A stretch of DNA of 64,000 nt from G963667675 sp965249215 (GTDB lineage: Bacteria > Chloroflexota > Dehalococcoidia > Lucifugimonadales > UBA3495), in assembly GCA_965249215.1 (NCBI GenBank), contig CBDFLN010000001.1, positions 744,001 through 808,000 on the forward strand, read 5' to 3'. Within the stretch, counting starts at the first letter, position 1, and each line of letters begins with the position of its first letter. The notes below the pieces were generated by a model. That model was not told the origin of the DNA and searched no databases. It saw only the letters and a list, made by a program, of their open reading frames with translations. The translations under genes were made by a program, and so were the position numbers. Below are positions 43,252 to 51,745 of the stretch, in pieces.

Positions 43252-44481
43252 CTAGAAAGGGGCGTCTTCGGGGCCGCCGGAGTCGGCGTCACCGTCGGTG
43301 CCCTTGCCCGGCCTGATGCGCCGGGCCCTGCGGCGGAGGTTCTTGCGACTGAACCTTTTGGCTTTGCTACCGTTCCTCAAGGGCACCTGCTCAGGCCCCC
43401 ACTCTTTGGGAAACTGGAGAGTCCGCACCGGGTAGTTGATGGTGATGTCCTCTTCGCCCAGCCTGGCGTGCAGCAGCTTCATGAGCTCGGTCTGCACGAT
43501 GAAGCTATCCAAGCGGGTCTTGGCCTGCAGGAAGAGCCAGAAGTTGACGTTGGAATCGCCAAAACTCTCGTAACCGAAATAGCTCCCGTACTCCCTCACC
43601 GCTTGGGGCACGGTGTCCAGGATTTCGTCCATTACCTCTTGGCAGACCTGCTCCACCCGGCGCAGGTCGCTGTCGTAGCTGACGCCGCACATCAGATACA
43701 CGTTTACCGCCGACACCGGCTGTTGAAAATTGGTGATGATGGTCTCGGCGAACCGGTTGTTGGGCACGACCACCAGATTGTTCTCCCAGGTGCGAATCCG
43801 GGTGCTGCGCCAGCCGACCTCCACCACGTAGCCGGTGATCCCTCCCTCCAAGGATATGTAGTCTTCGGGAGCGATTACTCCTTCAGTCATCACGTAGGTG
43901 CCGGCAAACAGGTTGGCCAGGGTGGGCTGCAGGGCCAGGGCCACCGCCAGGCCGCCCAAGCCCAGCCCGGCAATGAGCGGCGTTATATTGATATCGAGCA
44001 GGTCAAGCACCAGCAGGCCGCCCAGCCCGTAGATCAACGCTACCGCAGCGCGCCTTAGCAAAGGGAACAGTTTCATGTCGACAACGTGCTGGGTTCGAGC
44101 GGCCAAGTTCTCCAGGTACCAATCGATGGCGTTGGACATCAAGGCAACCACCAGCATCACGCCCATCACGATGCCAAGCAGGCCGATGACCTGGTCAACC
44201 CAGGCCTGGTGCCGCGACTCCAGGTCCAACAGCAGGGTGAGGACCAGATACACGCCGAGAAGAACTACGCCGAAGGTTAGGGGCCTGCGAGTGGCGAAGA
44301 GCAAGCGGTTGTCGAGATCGGTAGAAGTCCTACCGGCTAGCCGCACAACGAGGGGGAACAGGAGCTTGTCAAAGATTACTGCTGCAACGAGGGAAACAAG
44401 AATGCCGACAACGACGGAGACCGGGTCGAGCCAACCCGGGTCACCAAGTCCGAAACGGGCCAAAACTACGTGCATGGTCAT
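43252..44481 (-). CDS. MscS-family mechanosensitive ion channel
   Basis: This 409-residue inner-membrane channel of the small-conductance MscS family releases solutes under osmotic shock. There are three to five hydrophobic helices in the first 200 residues. The pore-lining helix is in LIAGLGLGGLAVALALQPTL, followed by NLFAGTYVMTEGVIAPEDYI. Then come the beta domain GYVVEVGWRSTRIRTWENNL and a cytoplasmic domain. The C-terminal tail is basic (KAKRFSRKNLRRRARRI). It is transcribed in the same direction as speD, about 120 bp away. No unusual features are seen. Confidence 0.9.
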   Translation of the reverse strand: MTMHVVLARFGLGDPGWLDPVSVVVGILVSLVAAVIFDKLLFPLVVRLAGRTSTDLDNRLLFATRRPLTFGVVLLGVYLVLTLLLDLESRHQAWVDQVIGLLGIVMGVMLVVALMSNAIDWYLENLAARTQHVVDMKLFPLLRRAAVALIYGLGGLLVLDLLDINITPLIAGLGLGGLAVALALQPTLANLFAGTYVMTEGVIAPEDYISLEGGITGYVVEVGWRSTRIRTWENNLVVVPNNRFAETIITNFQQPVSAVNVYLMCGVSYDSDLRRVEQVCQEVMDEILDTVPQAVREYGSYFGYESFGDSNVNFWLFLQAKTRLDSFIVQTELMKLLHARLGEEDITINYPVRTLQFPKEWGPEQVPLRNGSKAKRFSRKNLRRRARRIRPGKGTDGDADSGGPEDAPF

Positions 44482-44715
44482 GCGTCAATACGGCGGCGGC
44501 GGGCCGCTCTGGTTCCATAACCTGGGCGACCGGCTGAATCGCCGCGAAATTATAACATTCTCAATGTGATAGGCTTCTTGCCCAAGTCGCGGAATCAATG
44601 CTAGAGTTTGACATGGTTCCGGTGAACACCGATTGATGTTCTATTGCGAAGTTCGCGAGGCTCGACACTGTGGTCGGGCAACGAATGAATATTGGACCAG
44701 CGAGGGGCCAAAGCG

Positions 44716-44940
44716 ATGACTGATCTTCTTCAACAAGCATTCGAGAGAGCTTCAGCGCTCCCGCAAGATGAGCAGGACAAATTCGCGCGCTTCCTTCTGG
44801 CCGAGCTTGAGTCGGAGCGGCAGTGGGCCGAACGGTTCAACCGCCCTGAATCTGAAGCGTTACTAGAACAGTTGGCCGACGAGGCTCTCGCAGAGCACCG
44901 GGCAAGGCTAACTGAACTCCTCGATTTCGAAGAACCGTAG
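44716..44940 (+). CDS. Putative antitoxin-like small protein without visible toxin
   Basis: This 74-residue protein begins MTDLLQQAFERASALPQDEQ and continues with FARFLLAELESERQWAERF, a pattern common in small antitoxins of RelB-type modules that pair with RelE-like toxins. I choose ATG 44716, preceded by GAGGGG; an in-frame upstream ATG at 44692 is possible. The next gene (pcm) lies on the opposite strand immediately after, so no toxin gene follows. It could be an orphan antitoxin or a remnant of a module. The family assignment is by sequence style only. Confidence 0.65.
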   Translation: MTDLLQQAFERASALPQDEQDKFARFLLAELESERQWAERFNRPESEALLEQLADEALAEHRARLTELLDFEEP

Positions 44941-44948
44941 GCGTGCGT

Positions 44949-45602
44949 TCACTGAAAATTCGGAAAGGCTTCCTGGCCGATGAGGGGCACGAACCGGCAC
45001 GGCCCCAGCATGCTCACTGAGAGTCCTTCCTCGGTGCGAACGGCGCGGACCACTTCTTGCTGCTCCAGTGTTCCTACCGGAATAATCAGCCTGCCTCCGA
45101 CGGCCACCTGGGAGACCAGAGCTTCAGGAAGCTTGGGCGCAGCTGCGGCGACGATGATTGCGTCGAATGGGCCGTGGTCGGGGCAGCCCAGGCTTGATGC
45201 GGCAGGTTCAACGCGCACGTTGCGGAAGCCCAAGTCGCTGAGCAAAGCCTCGGCGCGCTGGGCCAAAGACGGCACCAACTCTACGGCACACACCCGGCCC
45301 TGGGGGACCAGTAAGGAAAGGACCGCTGCCTGGTACCCGCTGCCTGCGCCCACTTCCAGGACATTCTCATGGCCCTGGAGGGCGAGAGCGGCCAACATGA
45401 GGGCAACGATGTAGGGCTGGGAGATGGTCTGGCCTTCGCCGATGCCAATCGGCATGTCAAGGTAGGCCATGCGGCGGTGCTCTTCAGGCACAAACCTTTC
45501 CCTGGGCACCCGTTCCATTGCCCGGATGACGGATTCGGCGCCTACCTTGCGCCGCAGGCTACTGAAGAGACTTGTTCTGGCCTTGACCAGGGCTTTATCC
45601 AT
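44949..45602 (-). CDS. pcm: Protein-L-isoaspartate O-methyltransferase
   Basis: This 217-residue enzyme repairs isoaspartate residues in aged proteins using S-adenosylmethionine. Signatures are RERFVPEEHRRMAYLDMPIG, GEGQTISQPYIVALML (conserved motif I region) and the SAM-binding VLEVGAGSGYQAAVLS (about residues 80-95). It is a typical length and complete. It is convergent with the small antitoxin-like gene and divergent from the tetrapyrrole regulator. The start at ATG 45602 looks natural. Confidence 0.93.
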   Translation of the reverse strand: MDKALVKARTSLFSSLRRKVGAESVIRAMERVPRERFVPEEHRRMAYLDMPIGIGEGQTISQPYIVALMLAALALQGHENVLEVGAGSGYQAAVLSLLVPQGRVCAVELVPSLAQRAEALLSDLGFRNVRVEPAASSLGCPDHGPFDAIIVAAAAPKLPEALVSQVAVGGRLIIPVGTLEQQEVVRAVRTEEGLSVSMLGPCRFVPLIGQEAFPNFQ

Positions 45603-45671
45603 GCGCCAGACCCCTAGACAGCTTCACTATAGCACGGAGGCTAACCAGTCACAACGCGGGGCGGGGTTTGG

Positions 45672-45700
45672 TTGACTCCAATAAGGCCGTGTGATAATCT
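45672..45700 (+). promoter_or_regulatory. Sigma70-type promoter of the tetrapyrrole operon
   Basis: TTGACT (45672-45677) and TAATCT (45695-45700) are separated by 17 bp. The expected transcription start is near 45707, about 47 bp before the regulator's ATG at 45754. Confidence 0.65.
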
Positions 45701-45753
45701 CGAAAGGTTCAACGTTCAGGCAGTAGCATTATATAGGTTTTAGTAGATTTGGG

Positions 45754-46380
45754 ATGGTTGAAGTCGAGATAAAGGACAAGTCCCGCTGGCTGTCCCTGGG
45801 GCAAGCGTGCCGATATCTGGACGTAAGCCAAGCGTCGTTGCGCCAGTGGGCCGACGGGGGCTTGCTGCGGGTGTACCGCACGCCCGGGGGCCATCGCCGC
45901 TTCTTGCGCGACGACCTGGATGCGCTGACCGACGCGGGGTCGCCGTCGACGGAATCAGACAGGAACGGCGAGATGGAAGGTTCGGCGCTGCGGCGCATCC
46001 GCCGCAGGCTGCAGCAGGTAACCGTGGCCAACAAGGCCTGGTATACCAGCGTCGAAACGCAGGGCCGGGACCGTATGCGCCTGTTCGGCCGCCGGCTGCT
46101 GTCGATACTGACCCAGCAGCCATTAAAGCGGCAACAGCGGCAAGGGGCCTTGGAAGAATCTTATTTGCTGGGCCGGGAATACGGGAGCGAGATGTCCGAC
46201 CGGGGCGTGACGCTGAAAGAGACCGTGGAGGCGTTCATTTTCTTCCGCAACATGGTGCTGGACTCGGCGACGGCCGATCATTGGGCGAGAATCTTGGAGT
46301 TGGCGGACCGGGTCTTGCTGGGGGTTACCGATTCCTATCAAAATCGTAGCTCGGCCAAACCAGCCCCGGCCAATTCTTAA
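45754..46380 (+). CDS. MerR/excisionase-type HTH regulator, first gene of tetrapyrrole operon
   Basis: This 208-residue protein has an N-terminal winged helix-turn-helix of the MerR/excisionase-like type: WLSLGQACRYLDVSQASLRQ then WADGGLLRVYRTPGGHRRFL (about residues 10-50). The C-terminal half (about 100-200) is helical (ETVEAFIFFRNMVLDSATAD) and resembles RsbR/globin-like sensor modules. It lies 35 bp before the siroheme-decarboxylase-like gene and behind a good promoter, so it may control the heme/siroheme operon. The ligand is unknown; heme or oxygen is only a guess. Confidence 0.8.
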   Translation: MVEVEIKDKSRWLSLGQACRYLDVSQASLRQWADGGLLRVYRTPGGHRRFLRDDLDALTDAGSPSTESDRNGEMEGSALRRIRRRLQQVTVANKAWYTSVETQGRDRMRLFGRRLLSILTQQPLKRQQRQGALEESYLLGREYGSEMSDRGVTLKETVEAFIFFRNMVLDSATADHWARILELADRVLLGVTDSYQNRSSAKPAPANS

Positions 46381-46415
46381 TTTCAGGCAGACTTTTCGGG
46401 AGGCATTAAGCGTTA

Positions 46416-47468
46416 ATGGACTTAATCGATCGCCAACTGTTGAATCTGATCCAGGGACCGTTCCCTCTGGTGTACCGTCCTTACTTGAACCTGGCAGAGC
46501 AACTGCAAATAGGCGAACAGGAAGTGATAGACCGCCTGGGGCGTTTGAAGCAGTCGAACGTCTTGCGGCAGGTCAGCGCCATTTTCGACACGCGCCGCTT
46601 GGGCTACAAGACGACGTTGGCGGCACTGGCTTATGACCCGAAAAAGCTCCACCATGGGGCAATCAAAATCAACCAACACCCCGGCGTGAGCCACAACTAC
46701 GCCCGCGAGGGGTCTTACTACAACCTATGGTTCACCGTTGCGGTGCCGCCCGACCACGATCTGGAGGCCACGGTACACCAGATGGCCAGGGAAACCGGGG
46801 CTCTAACCGCCCGGGTTATGCCGACCATCAGGTTCTTCAAAATCGGGGTCAACTTCGACATGGTGCGACAGAAGGGGTCTTCGTTTAACTACAACCCGGA
46901 CGGCGGCGCCCAGGAAGGGTCGGCGGGCGACTGGAACAAAGCGGTCCCAGTGAGCGAATCCGACCAGGCGGTAATCCGGGAACTGCAAGAAGACCTGCCC
47001 CTGGTACCCAGGCCTTTCGACGACATGGCGGGCCGTCTTGGCATGACCACGGCGGAGTTGTTCGCCAAGGCGGAGGAGTTCCAGAACCGGAAGATAATGC
47101 GGCGGTACAGCGCGGTTCTGCACCACCGGCGGTCGGGCTTCAAGGCCAACGCCATGATCGTCTGGAACGTGCCCCCGGAACGGTCAGAGGAGGTGGGGTC
47201 GATCATGGCCCAGCACAGGGCGGTGACGCATTGCTACGAACGGCCGACCTTCCCCGACTGGGCATACACCCATTTCACCATGGTCCACGCCACCTCCCAA
47301 GAGGGTTGCGAGGAGATCGGCAAGGAGATCGAGGAAGCTACCGGCATTACCGACCGGCTATTTCTCTACAGCACCAGGGAATACAAGAAGACCCGGGTGC
47401 GTTACTTTGTCGAGGACTATGACCGGTACCGGGAGGCCGCGGAAGCCGCCTCCCTGGCCCAAACGTAG
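46416..47468 (+). CDS. ahbAB: Siroheme decarboxylase-like AhbA-AhbB fusion (Lrp/AsnC-type)
   Basis: This 350-residue protein is made of two tandem Lrp/AsnC-like units, each with a HTH-like region followed by a ligand domain. The first has QLQIGEQEVIDRLGRLKQSN, FDTRRLGYKTTLAALAY and GVSHNYAREGSYYNLWFTV (about residues 30-120). The second has RLGMTTAELFAKAEEFQNRK, HHRRSGFKANAMIVWNVP and VTHCYERPTFPDWAYTHFTM (about 205-300). This is the fold of AhbA/AhbB/NirDLGH, which convert siroheme to didecarboxysiroheme on the alternative route to heme or heme d1. Placement in a tetrapyrrole operon supports that. AhbC/AhbD are not in the window. Confidence 0.85.
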   Translation: MDLIDRQLLNLIQGPFPLVYRPYLNLAEQLQIGEQEVIDRLGRLKQSNVLRQVSAIFDTRRLGYKTTLAALAYDPKKLHHGAIKINQHPGVSHNYAREGSYYNLWFTVAVPPDHDLEATVHQMARETGALTARVMPTIRFFKIGVNFDMVRQKGSSFNYNPDGGAQEGSAGDWNKAVPVSESDQAVIRELQEDLPLVPRPFDDMAGRLGMTTAELFAKAEEFQNRKIMRRYSAVLHHRRSGFKANAMIVWNVPPERSEEVGSIMAQHRAVTHCYERPTFPDWAYTHFTMVHATSQEGCEEIGKEIEEATGITDRLFLYSTREYKKTRVRYFVEDYDRYREAAEAASLAQT

Positions 47469-47479
47469 GCAGGCTCCGG

Positions 47480-48172
47480 ATGCTGTCCTACTACCCTGCG
47501 TATCTGAACGTCAGAGACAGACACTGCGTCGTATTTGGCGGCGGCGCGGTCGCGGAGGGCAAGATCGCCCAACTGCGGGATGCCGGCGCCAGCGTTACCG
47601 TGGTCAGCCCGGAGGTGACGCCCGCAATTCAAGCGGCGGTGGAACAAGGACACCTGGACTGGCAAGCCCGGGAATACCACGCCGGAGACGTGCAGGGAGC
47701 GTTCCTGGTCATCGCCACTACCAACGCCCGGACGGTCAACGAGGCGATTTTCCAGGAAGCGGAAGGGGCGGGCATCCTAATCAACGTGGCTGACGTGCCG
47801 GCCCAATGTTCTTTTATCGCTCCTTCGATAGTCAGCCGAGGGGCCGTCACCGTGGCCATATCCACCGGGGGCGCCAGTCCGGCCCTGGCGCGCAAATTCC
47901 GGGAAGAGCTTACGGCCAGTCCGGTGATGGACTGGGCCGACCTGGCAGGTATATTGTCCCAGGCCCGGGGCCAGGTCAAGCAGCAGGGCTTGTCTGTGAA
48001 CCCGCAGAGGTGGCAGTGCTGCCTAACCAACGACCTGCTCGAACTGGCTCAACAGGGTGAGGAGGAATACGCATTAACCTGCCTGATGTCCCGCTTGACT
48101 GGAAGCGATGCCGACCTCTGCCCGGAGGTGGCCCGCTGCCAGCCTGGTGGTTGCCTCCGTAAACCGGGTTAG
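47480..48172 (+). CDS. Precorrin-2 dehydrogenase/sirohydrochlorin ferrochelatase-like (Met8/SirC)
   Basis: This 230-residue NAD-binding protein has LSYYPAYLNVRDRHCVVFGG then GAVAEGKIAQLRDAGASVTV as a Rossmann loop, and GEITH-like VADVPAQCSFIAPSIVSRGAV then VAISTGGASPALARK, diagnostic of the CysG N-terminal/Met8 family. It oxidises precorrin-2 to sirohydrochlorin; some members also insert iron. The C-terminal part has several cysteines (CCLTNDL, CLMSRL, CPEVARC) that are not typical and may bind metal. It lies 11 bp after the AhbA-AhbB gene. Together they channel uroporphyrinogen-derived precorrin towards siroheme or heme. Confidence 0.9.
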   Translation: MLSYYPAYLNVRDRHCVVFGGGAVAEGKIAQLRDAGASVTVVSPEVTPAIQAAVEQGHLDWQAREYHAGDVQGAFLVIATTNARTVNEAIFQEAEGAGILINVADVPAQCSFIAPSIVSRGAVTVAISTGGASPALARKFREELTASPVMDWADLAGILSQARGQVKQQGLSVNPQRWQCCLTNDLLELAQQGEEEYALTCLMSRLTGSDADLCPEVARCQPGGCLRKPG

Positions 48173-48247
48173 ACATGGACTTGAGCTTCCCGTTCCAATC
48201 CATTAATTCAACCGTAGCCCGGAGCGGCGACTCCGGCGGTATTTGCC

Positions 48248-49201
48248 TTGGCCGCAAGTAAGGTCATAAAGATTGGAAGCCGGGGCAGCGCCCTGGCCCT
48301 GCGACAGGACGAGGAGGTCCTTTCACGGTTGCGGCCGATGAATCCTCATTTGGAGTTCGAAGTAGTCAAGGTCCGCACCCAGGGGGACGCCAACCCCGAC
48401 GCGTCTTTAACGGGAATGGGACTGGGTGTTTTCGTCAAAGAAATCGAGCGCCAGTTGCAAGAAGGCCTGCTGGACATGGCGGTCCACAGCCTTAAAGACC
48501 TGCCCACCCGAATGACGCCGGACCTGGCGGTGGGAGCGGTGTTGCGGCGGGAGGACCCCCGGGACGTGTTGGTCAACCGTTGGGGCTACCAGCTCTCTGA
48601 TTTACCTGAAGGGGCGCGTATAGGCACCAGCAGTCCCCGCCGCCAAGCCCTGCTGAAAAACTACTGCCCCCAGGTGGTCCCCGTACCCCTGCGAGGCAAC
48701 GTGGAAACGCGGCTGCGCAAGGCCCGCGGCGAGGAATGCGACGGCGCAGTACTGGCGGCGGCCGGTTTGGCCCGCCTGGGGCTCAGCGAGGAAGTAGCGG
48801 AGTATTTGTCCCCCCAGAGGTTCGTTCCTCCACCGGGGCAAGGAGCTGTGGCGGTGCAAATCCGCGCCGGCGACGACCGCATGTTGGGACTGCTCCGGCC
48901 TATCGAGCACATCGAGACCCGGCTAGCCGTCACCGCGGAGCGGGCATTCCTGGAAAAACTGGGGGAGGGCTGCCGCCTGCCCGTAGGCGCCTACGCCCAA
49001 TGCCACGGGGAACTGATGTTGATGACTGTGTTCGTTGCCTCGGCCGACGGCAACAAGGTCTTTAGGTCCAAGCTGGAGGGATTGGCCCTCGACCCGCTGC
49101 AAATGGCCAGCGACGCCTATCTGGCCGTCGCGGAGCGGGGAGGAATGGACCTGGTAAACCTGGAACACGTCGAACAACACCGGTCCGGTCTGGAAGAGTA
49201 G
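48248..49201 (+). CDS. hemC: Porphobilinogen deaminase (hydroxymethylbilane synthase)
   Basis: This 317-residue enzyme joins four porphobilinogen units. It contains IKIGSRGSALALRQDEEV at the N-terminus, VHSLKDLPTRMTPDL, GTSSPRRQALL, PVPLRGNVETRLRK, and EGCRLPVGAYAQ with the dipyrromethane cofactor cysteine. The length is normal. The start is taken as TTG 48248, ahead of the conserved GSRGS; no strong Shine-Dalgarno site is seen, so a nearby start is possible. There is a 75-bp gap after the Met8-like gene, where hemA is found in many bacteria; hemA is not in this window. Confidence 0.95.
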   Translation: MAASKVIKIGSRGSALALRQDEEVLSRLRPMNPHLEFEVVKVRTQGDANPDASLTGMGLGVFVKEIERQLQEGLLDMAVHSLKDLPTRMTPDLAVGAVLRREDPRDVLVNRWGYQLSDLPEGARIGTSSPRRQALLKNYCPQVVPVPLRGNVETRLRKARGEECDGAVLAAAGLARLGLSEEVAEYLSPQRFVPPPGQGAVAVQIRAGDDRMLGLLRPIEHIETRLAVTAERAFLEKLGEGCRLPVGAYAQCHGELMLMTVFVASADGNKVFRSKLEGLALDPLQMASDAYLAVAERGGMDLVNLEHVEQHRSGLEE

Positions 49202-49204
49202 CAG

Positions 49205-50722
49205 TTGACCGGCAAAGTCTACTTGGTCGGCGCAGGCCCCGGCGACCCTGGGCTAATGACCCTGAAAGGTCTTCGTTGCCTGGAAAGGGCGCAGCTAGTG
49301 GTCTATGACAGGTTGCTGGACCCTTCGCTGTTGGAGAACGTGCCGCCGTCTGCGGAACGGGTGTTTGTGGGCAAAGAACGGGGCAGGCAGGCAATGTCCC
49401 AAGACGAAATCAACCAAGCGCTAATCGACGGGGCCGCCGCCGGCATGGAGGTGGTGCGTCTAAAGGGGGGAGACCCCTTTGTGTTTGGTAGGGGCGGCGA
49501 AGAGGCACTGGCCCTGGCCGAACACGGCATACCCTTCGAGGTGGTGCCGGGAGTCACGTCGCCCGTCGGAGCCGCCGCCTATTCGGGCATACCCCTCACC
49601 CACCGGGGCGTGTCTTCTACGTTCACCGTGGTCAGCGGCAGCGAAGACCCGTCCAAACCGGACTCAGCCGTGTCGTGGGAAGTCCTAGCCCGCACGGGCG
49701 GGACTTTAGTGGTGCTCATGGGCTGGAAAGAGCTGGAGAGCATCGTAGACGCGCTGAGCTGCAACGGCATGGACCCGGCAACCCCGGCGGCCCTGGTCCA
49801 ATGGGGCACGTGGCCCAGGCAGAAGACGGTTACCGGACGCTTGGAAGACATAGTTAGCAGGGGCCGCGAGGCCGACCTGCAACCGCCGGTTGTAGCCATC
49901 GTGGGCAAGGTGGTGGAGCTTAGAGAACAACTGCGCTGGTTCGAAAAAAGGCCCCTTTGGGGGAAGAGAGTACTGATTACTCGCTCACGGAGCCAGGCGT
50001 CACGGCTAAAGGAGCTTTTGAAAGACCTGGGGGCGGACCCGGTCGAGCTTCCGACTATACAGACCGGGCCCTTGGAAGACTACGCTGAACTTGACGCGGC
50101 CCTGGAACGGCTGGCCGATTTCGGATGGGTGATTTTCGCCAGCGCCAACGCGGTTGAAGCGGTCTTTGCCCGCCTGTCCGCCAGGGACCGTGACCGGGAC
50201 GCCAGGGCATTCGGGGCTGCCAAAGTCGGAGCCATCGGTCCTGCTACGGCCCTGGCTCTGGAGCAGCATGGCATTGTCCCAGACTACCTGCCGGCCAAAT
50301 CCACGGCCCAGGCAGTTGTCGCCGAAATTGATGAATGGGACTGGAAGGACGTACCGGTGCTACTGCCTGGAGCGGACATTGGTCGGGACCTGTTGGCTCA
50401 AAGATTGACCCAGTTGGGCGCCCAGGTGCAACAGATAGCCGCCTACAGCACCGTTCCAGCCCCCGACATCGGCCGCCTTGCCAGGGAAGCCCTTGACGAG
50501 GGGATAGACATAGCGACCTTCACCAGTTCTTCCACCGTACGCAACCTGTTGGAAGCCCTCAACGGCGACGGCTCCCGCTTGGAGTCCAGCATCATAGCCT
50601 GCATTGGCCCGGCCACGGCGGCCACGGCGAGGGAGTCGGGATTGCGGGTGGACCTGGTGGCGGAAAGGCACAACGTGGAAGGTCTGGCGGAGTCTGTGGT
50701 TGGATACGTGCAACGAGGCTAG
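49205..50722 (+). CDS. cobA-hemD: Fused uroporphyrinogen-III C-methyltransferase/uroporphyrinogen-III synthase
   Basis: This 505-residue protein has two halves. Residues 1 to about 245 are SAM uroporphyrinogen-III methyltransferase (VYLVGAGPGDPGLMTLKGLR, VVYDRLLDPSLL, VRLKGGDPFVFGRGGEE, PGVTSPVGAAAYSGIPLTHR, LVVLMGWKEL). Residues about 250-505 are uroporphyrinogen-III synthase (RVLITRSRSQASRLKELLKD, WVIFASANAVEAVFARL, TSSSTVRNLLEAL, CIGPATAATARESGLRV). The fused CobA-HemD arrangement occurs in several bacterial groups. The start is TTG 49205, four bases after the hemC stop. It supplies precorrin-2 to the Met8-like enzyme. Confidence 0.95.
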   Translation: MTGKVYLVGAGPGDPGLMTLKGLRCLERAQLVVYDRLLDPSLLENVPPSAERVFVGKERGRQAMSQDEINQALIDGAAAGMEVVRLKGGDPFVFGRGGEEALALAEHGIPFEVVPGVTSPVGAAAYSGIPLTHRGVSSTFTVVSGSEDPSKPDSAVSWEVLARTGGTLVVLMGWKELESIVDALSCNGMDPATPAALVQWGTWPRQKTVTGRLEDIVSRGREADLQPPVVAIVGKVVELREQLRWFEKRPLWGKRVLITRSRSQASRLKELLKDLGADPVELPTIQTGPLEDYAELDAALERLADFGWVIFASANAVEAVFARLSARDRDRDARAFGAAKVGAIGPATALALEQHGIVPDYLPAKSTAQAVVAEIDEWDWKDVPVLLPGADIGRDLLAQRLTQLGAQVQQIAAYSTVPAPDIGRLAREALDEGIDIATFTSSSTVRNLLEALNGDGSRLESSIIACIGPATAATARESGLRVDLVAERHNVEGLAESVVGYVQRG

Positions 50723-50761
50723 GAATGCTGTACGCTGCGGCACTGCCAGAGAGGAGACCTG

Positions 50762-51745
50762 ATGGCTAACTTTCCCGACGCAAGGTTGCGCAGGCTGAGG
50801 GAACGGGAGCCGGTGCGGAACATGGCCCGGGAGACCCGGCTCTCGGTAAAGGAATTCGTTTATCCCATGTTCGTCACTCACGGCAACGGTGTGCGGGAGC
50901 CCATCGAGCCGATGCCGGGCTGCTATCACCTGTCATTGGACACGCTGACCGAGGAAGTGGCCGAGGCTGCTGAGTTGGGCGTTCCTGCGGTCCTGCTGTT
51001 CGGGCTTCCCGCCGAAAAGGACCCTCTAGGCACAGAGGGCTACGATCCTGAAGGGATCGTCCAAGAGGCTATCCGGGCTATCAAGCAGACCTCTCCCGGC
51101 GTAATGGTGATAACCGACGTCTGCATGTGCGAGTACACCGATCACGGGCATTGCGGCATAGTCGAAAACGGGAGGGTCGACAACGACAAGACTTTGGAAC
51201 TGCTGGCCCAGACTGCCGTATCCCACGCTCAGGCCGGGGCAGACCTGGTTGCGCCTTCGGCCATGATGGACGGTCAAGTGTGGGCCATTCGCCAGGCGTT
51301 GGACCGCCAGGGGTACACCGACACGCCGATAATGGGCTACGCCGCCAAATACGCCTCGGCATTCTTCGGTCCCTTCCGGGTGGCAGCCGAGTCCGCTCCC
51401 CGGTTCGGGGATAGACGCAGCTACCAGATGGACCCGGCGAATGCACGCATGGCCATGCGGGAGATAGAGGGCGACATTGCGGAGGGGGCCGACATAGTAA
51501 TGGTAAAGCCGGCATTGGCCTATCTGGACGTAATCCGCCAAGCGCGGGACAGGTTCGACCATCCCCTGGCCGCTTACAACGTGAGCGGAGAATACTCGAT
51601 GATCAAGGCGGCGTCAGCCCAGGGCTGGGTGGACGAAAAGACCGTCACGCTGGAGGCCCTCACCGCCATAAAACGGGCCGGGGCAGACATAATCCTCAGC
51701 TATCATGCCAAGGACGTTGCCCGCTGGCTAAGGGAAGATTCCTGA
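50762..51745 (+). CDS. hemB: Delta-aminolevulinic acid dehydratase (porphobilinogen synthase)
   Basis: This 327-residue enzyme condenses two aminolevulinate molecules. The zinc site cysteines are seen in VCMCEYTDHGHCGI (about residues 120-133), so the zinc-dependent type is likely. The two Schiff-base lysines are in GYAAKYASAFFGPFR and MVKPALAY. The N-terminus RLRRLREREPVRNMARETRL is typical. ATG 50762 is preceded by GAGAGGAGACC. It overlaps nothing, but the hemL start follows directly. Confidence 0.96.
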   Translation: MANFPDARLRRLREREPVRNMARETRLSVKEFVYPMFVTHGNGVREPIEPMPGCYHLSLDTLTEEVAEAAELGVPAVLLFGLPAEKDPLGTEGYDPEGIVQEAIRAIKQTSPGVMVITDVCMCEYTDHGHCGIVENGRVDNDKTLELLAQTAVSHAQAGADLVAPSAMMDGQVWAIRQALDRQGYTDTPIMGYAAKYASAFFGPFRVAAESAPRFGDRRSYQMDPANARMAMREIEGDIAEGADIVMVKPALAYLDVIRQARDRFDHPLAAYNVSGEYSMIKAASAQGWVDEKTVTLEALTAIKRAGADIILSYHAKDVARWLREDS

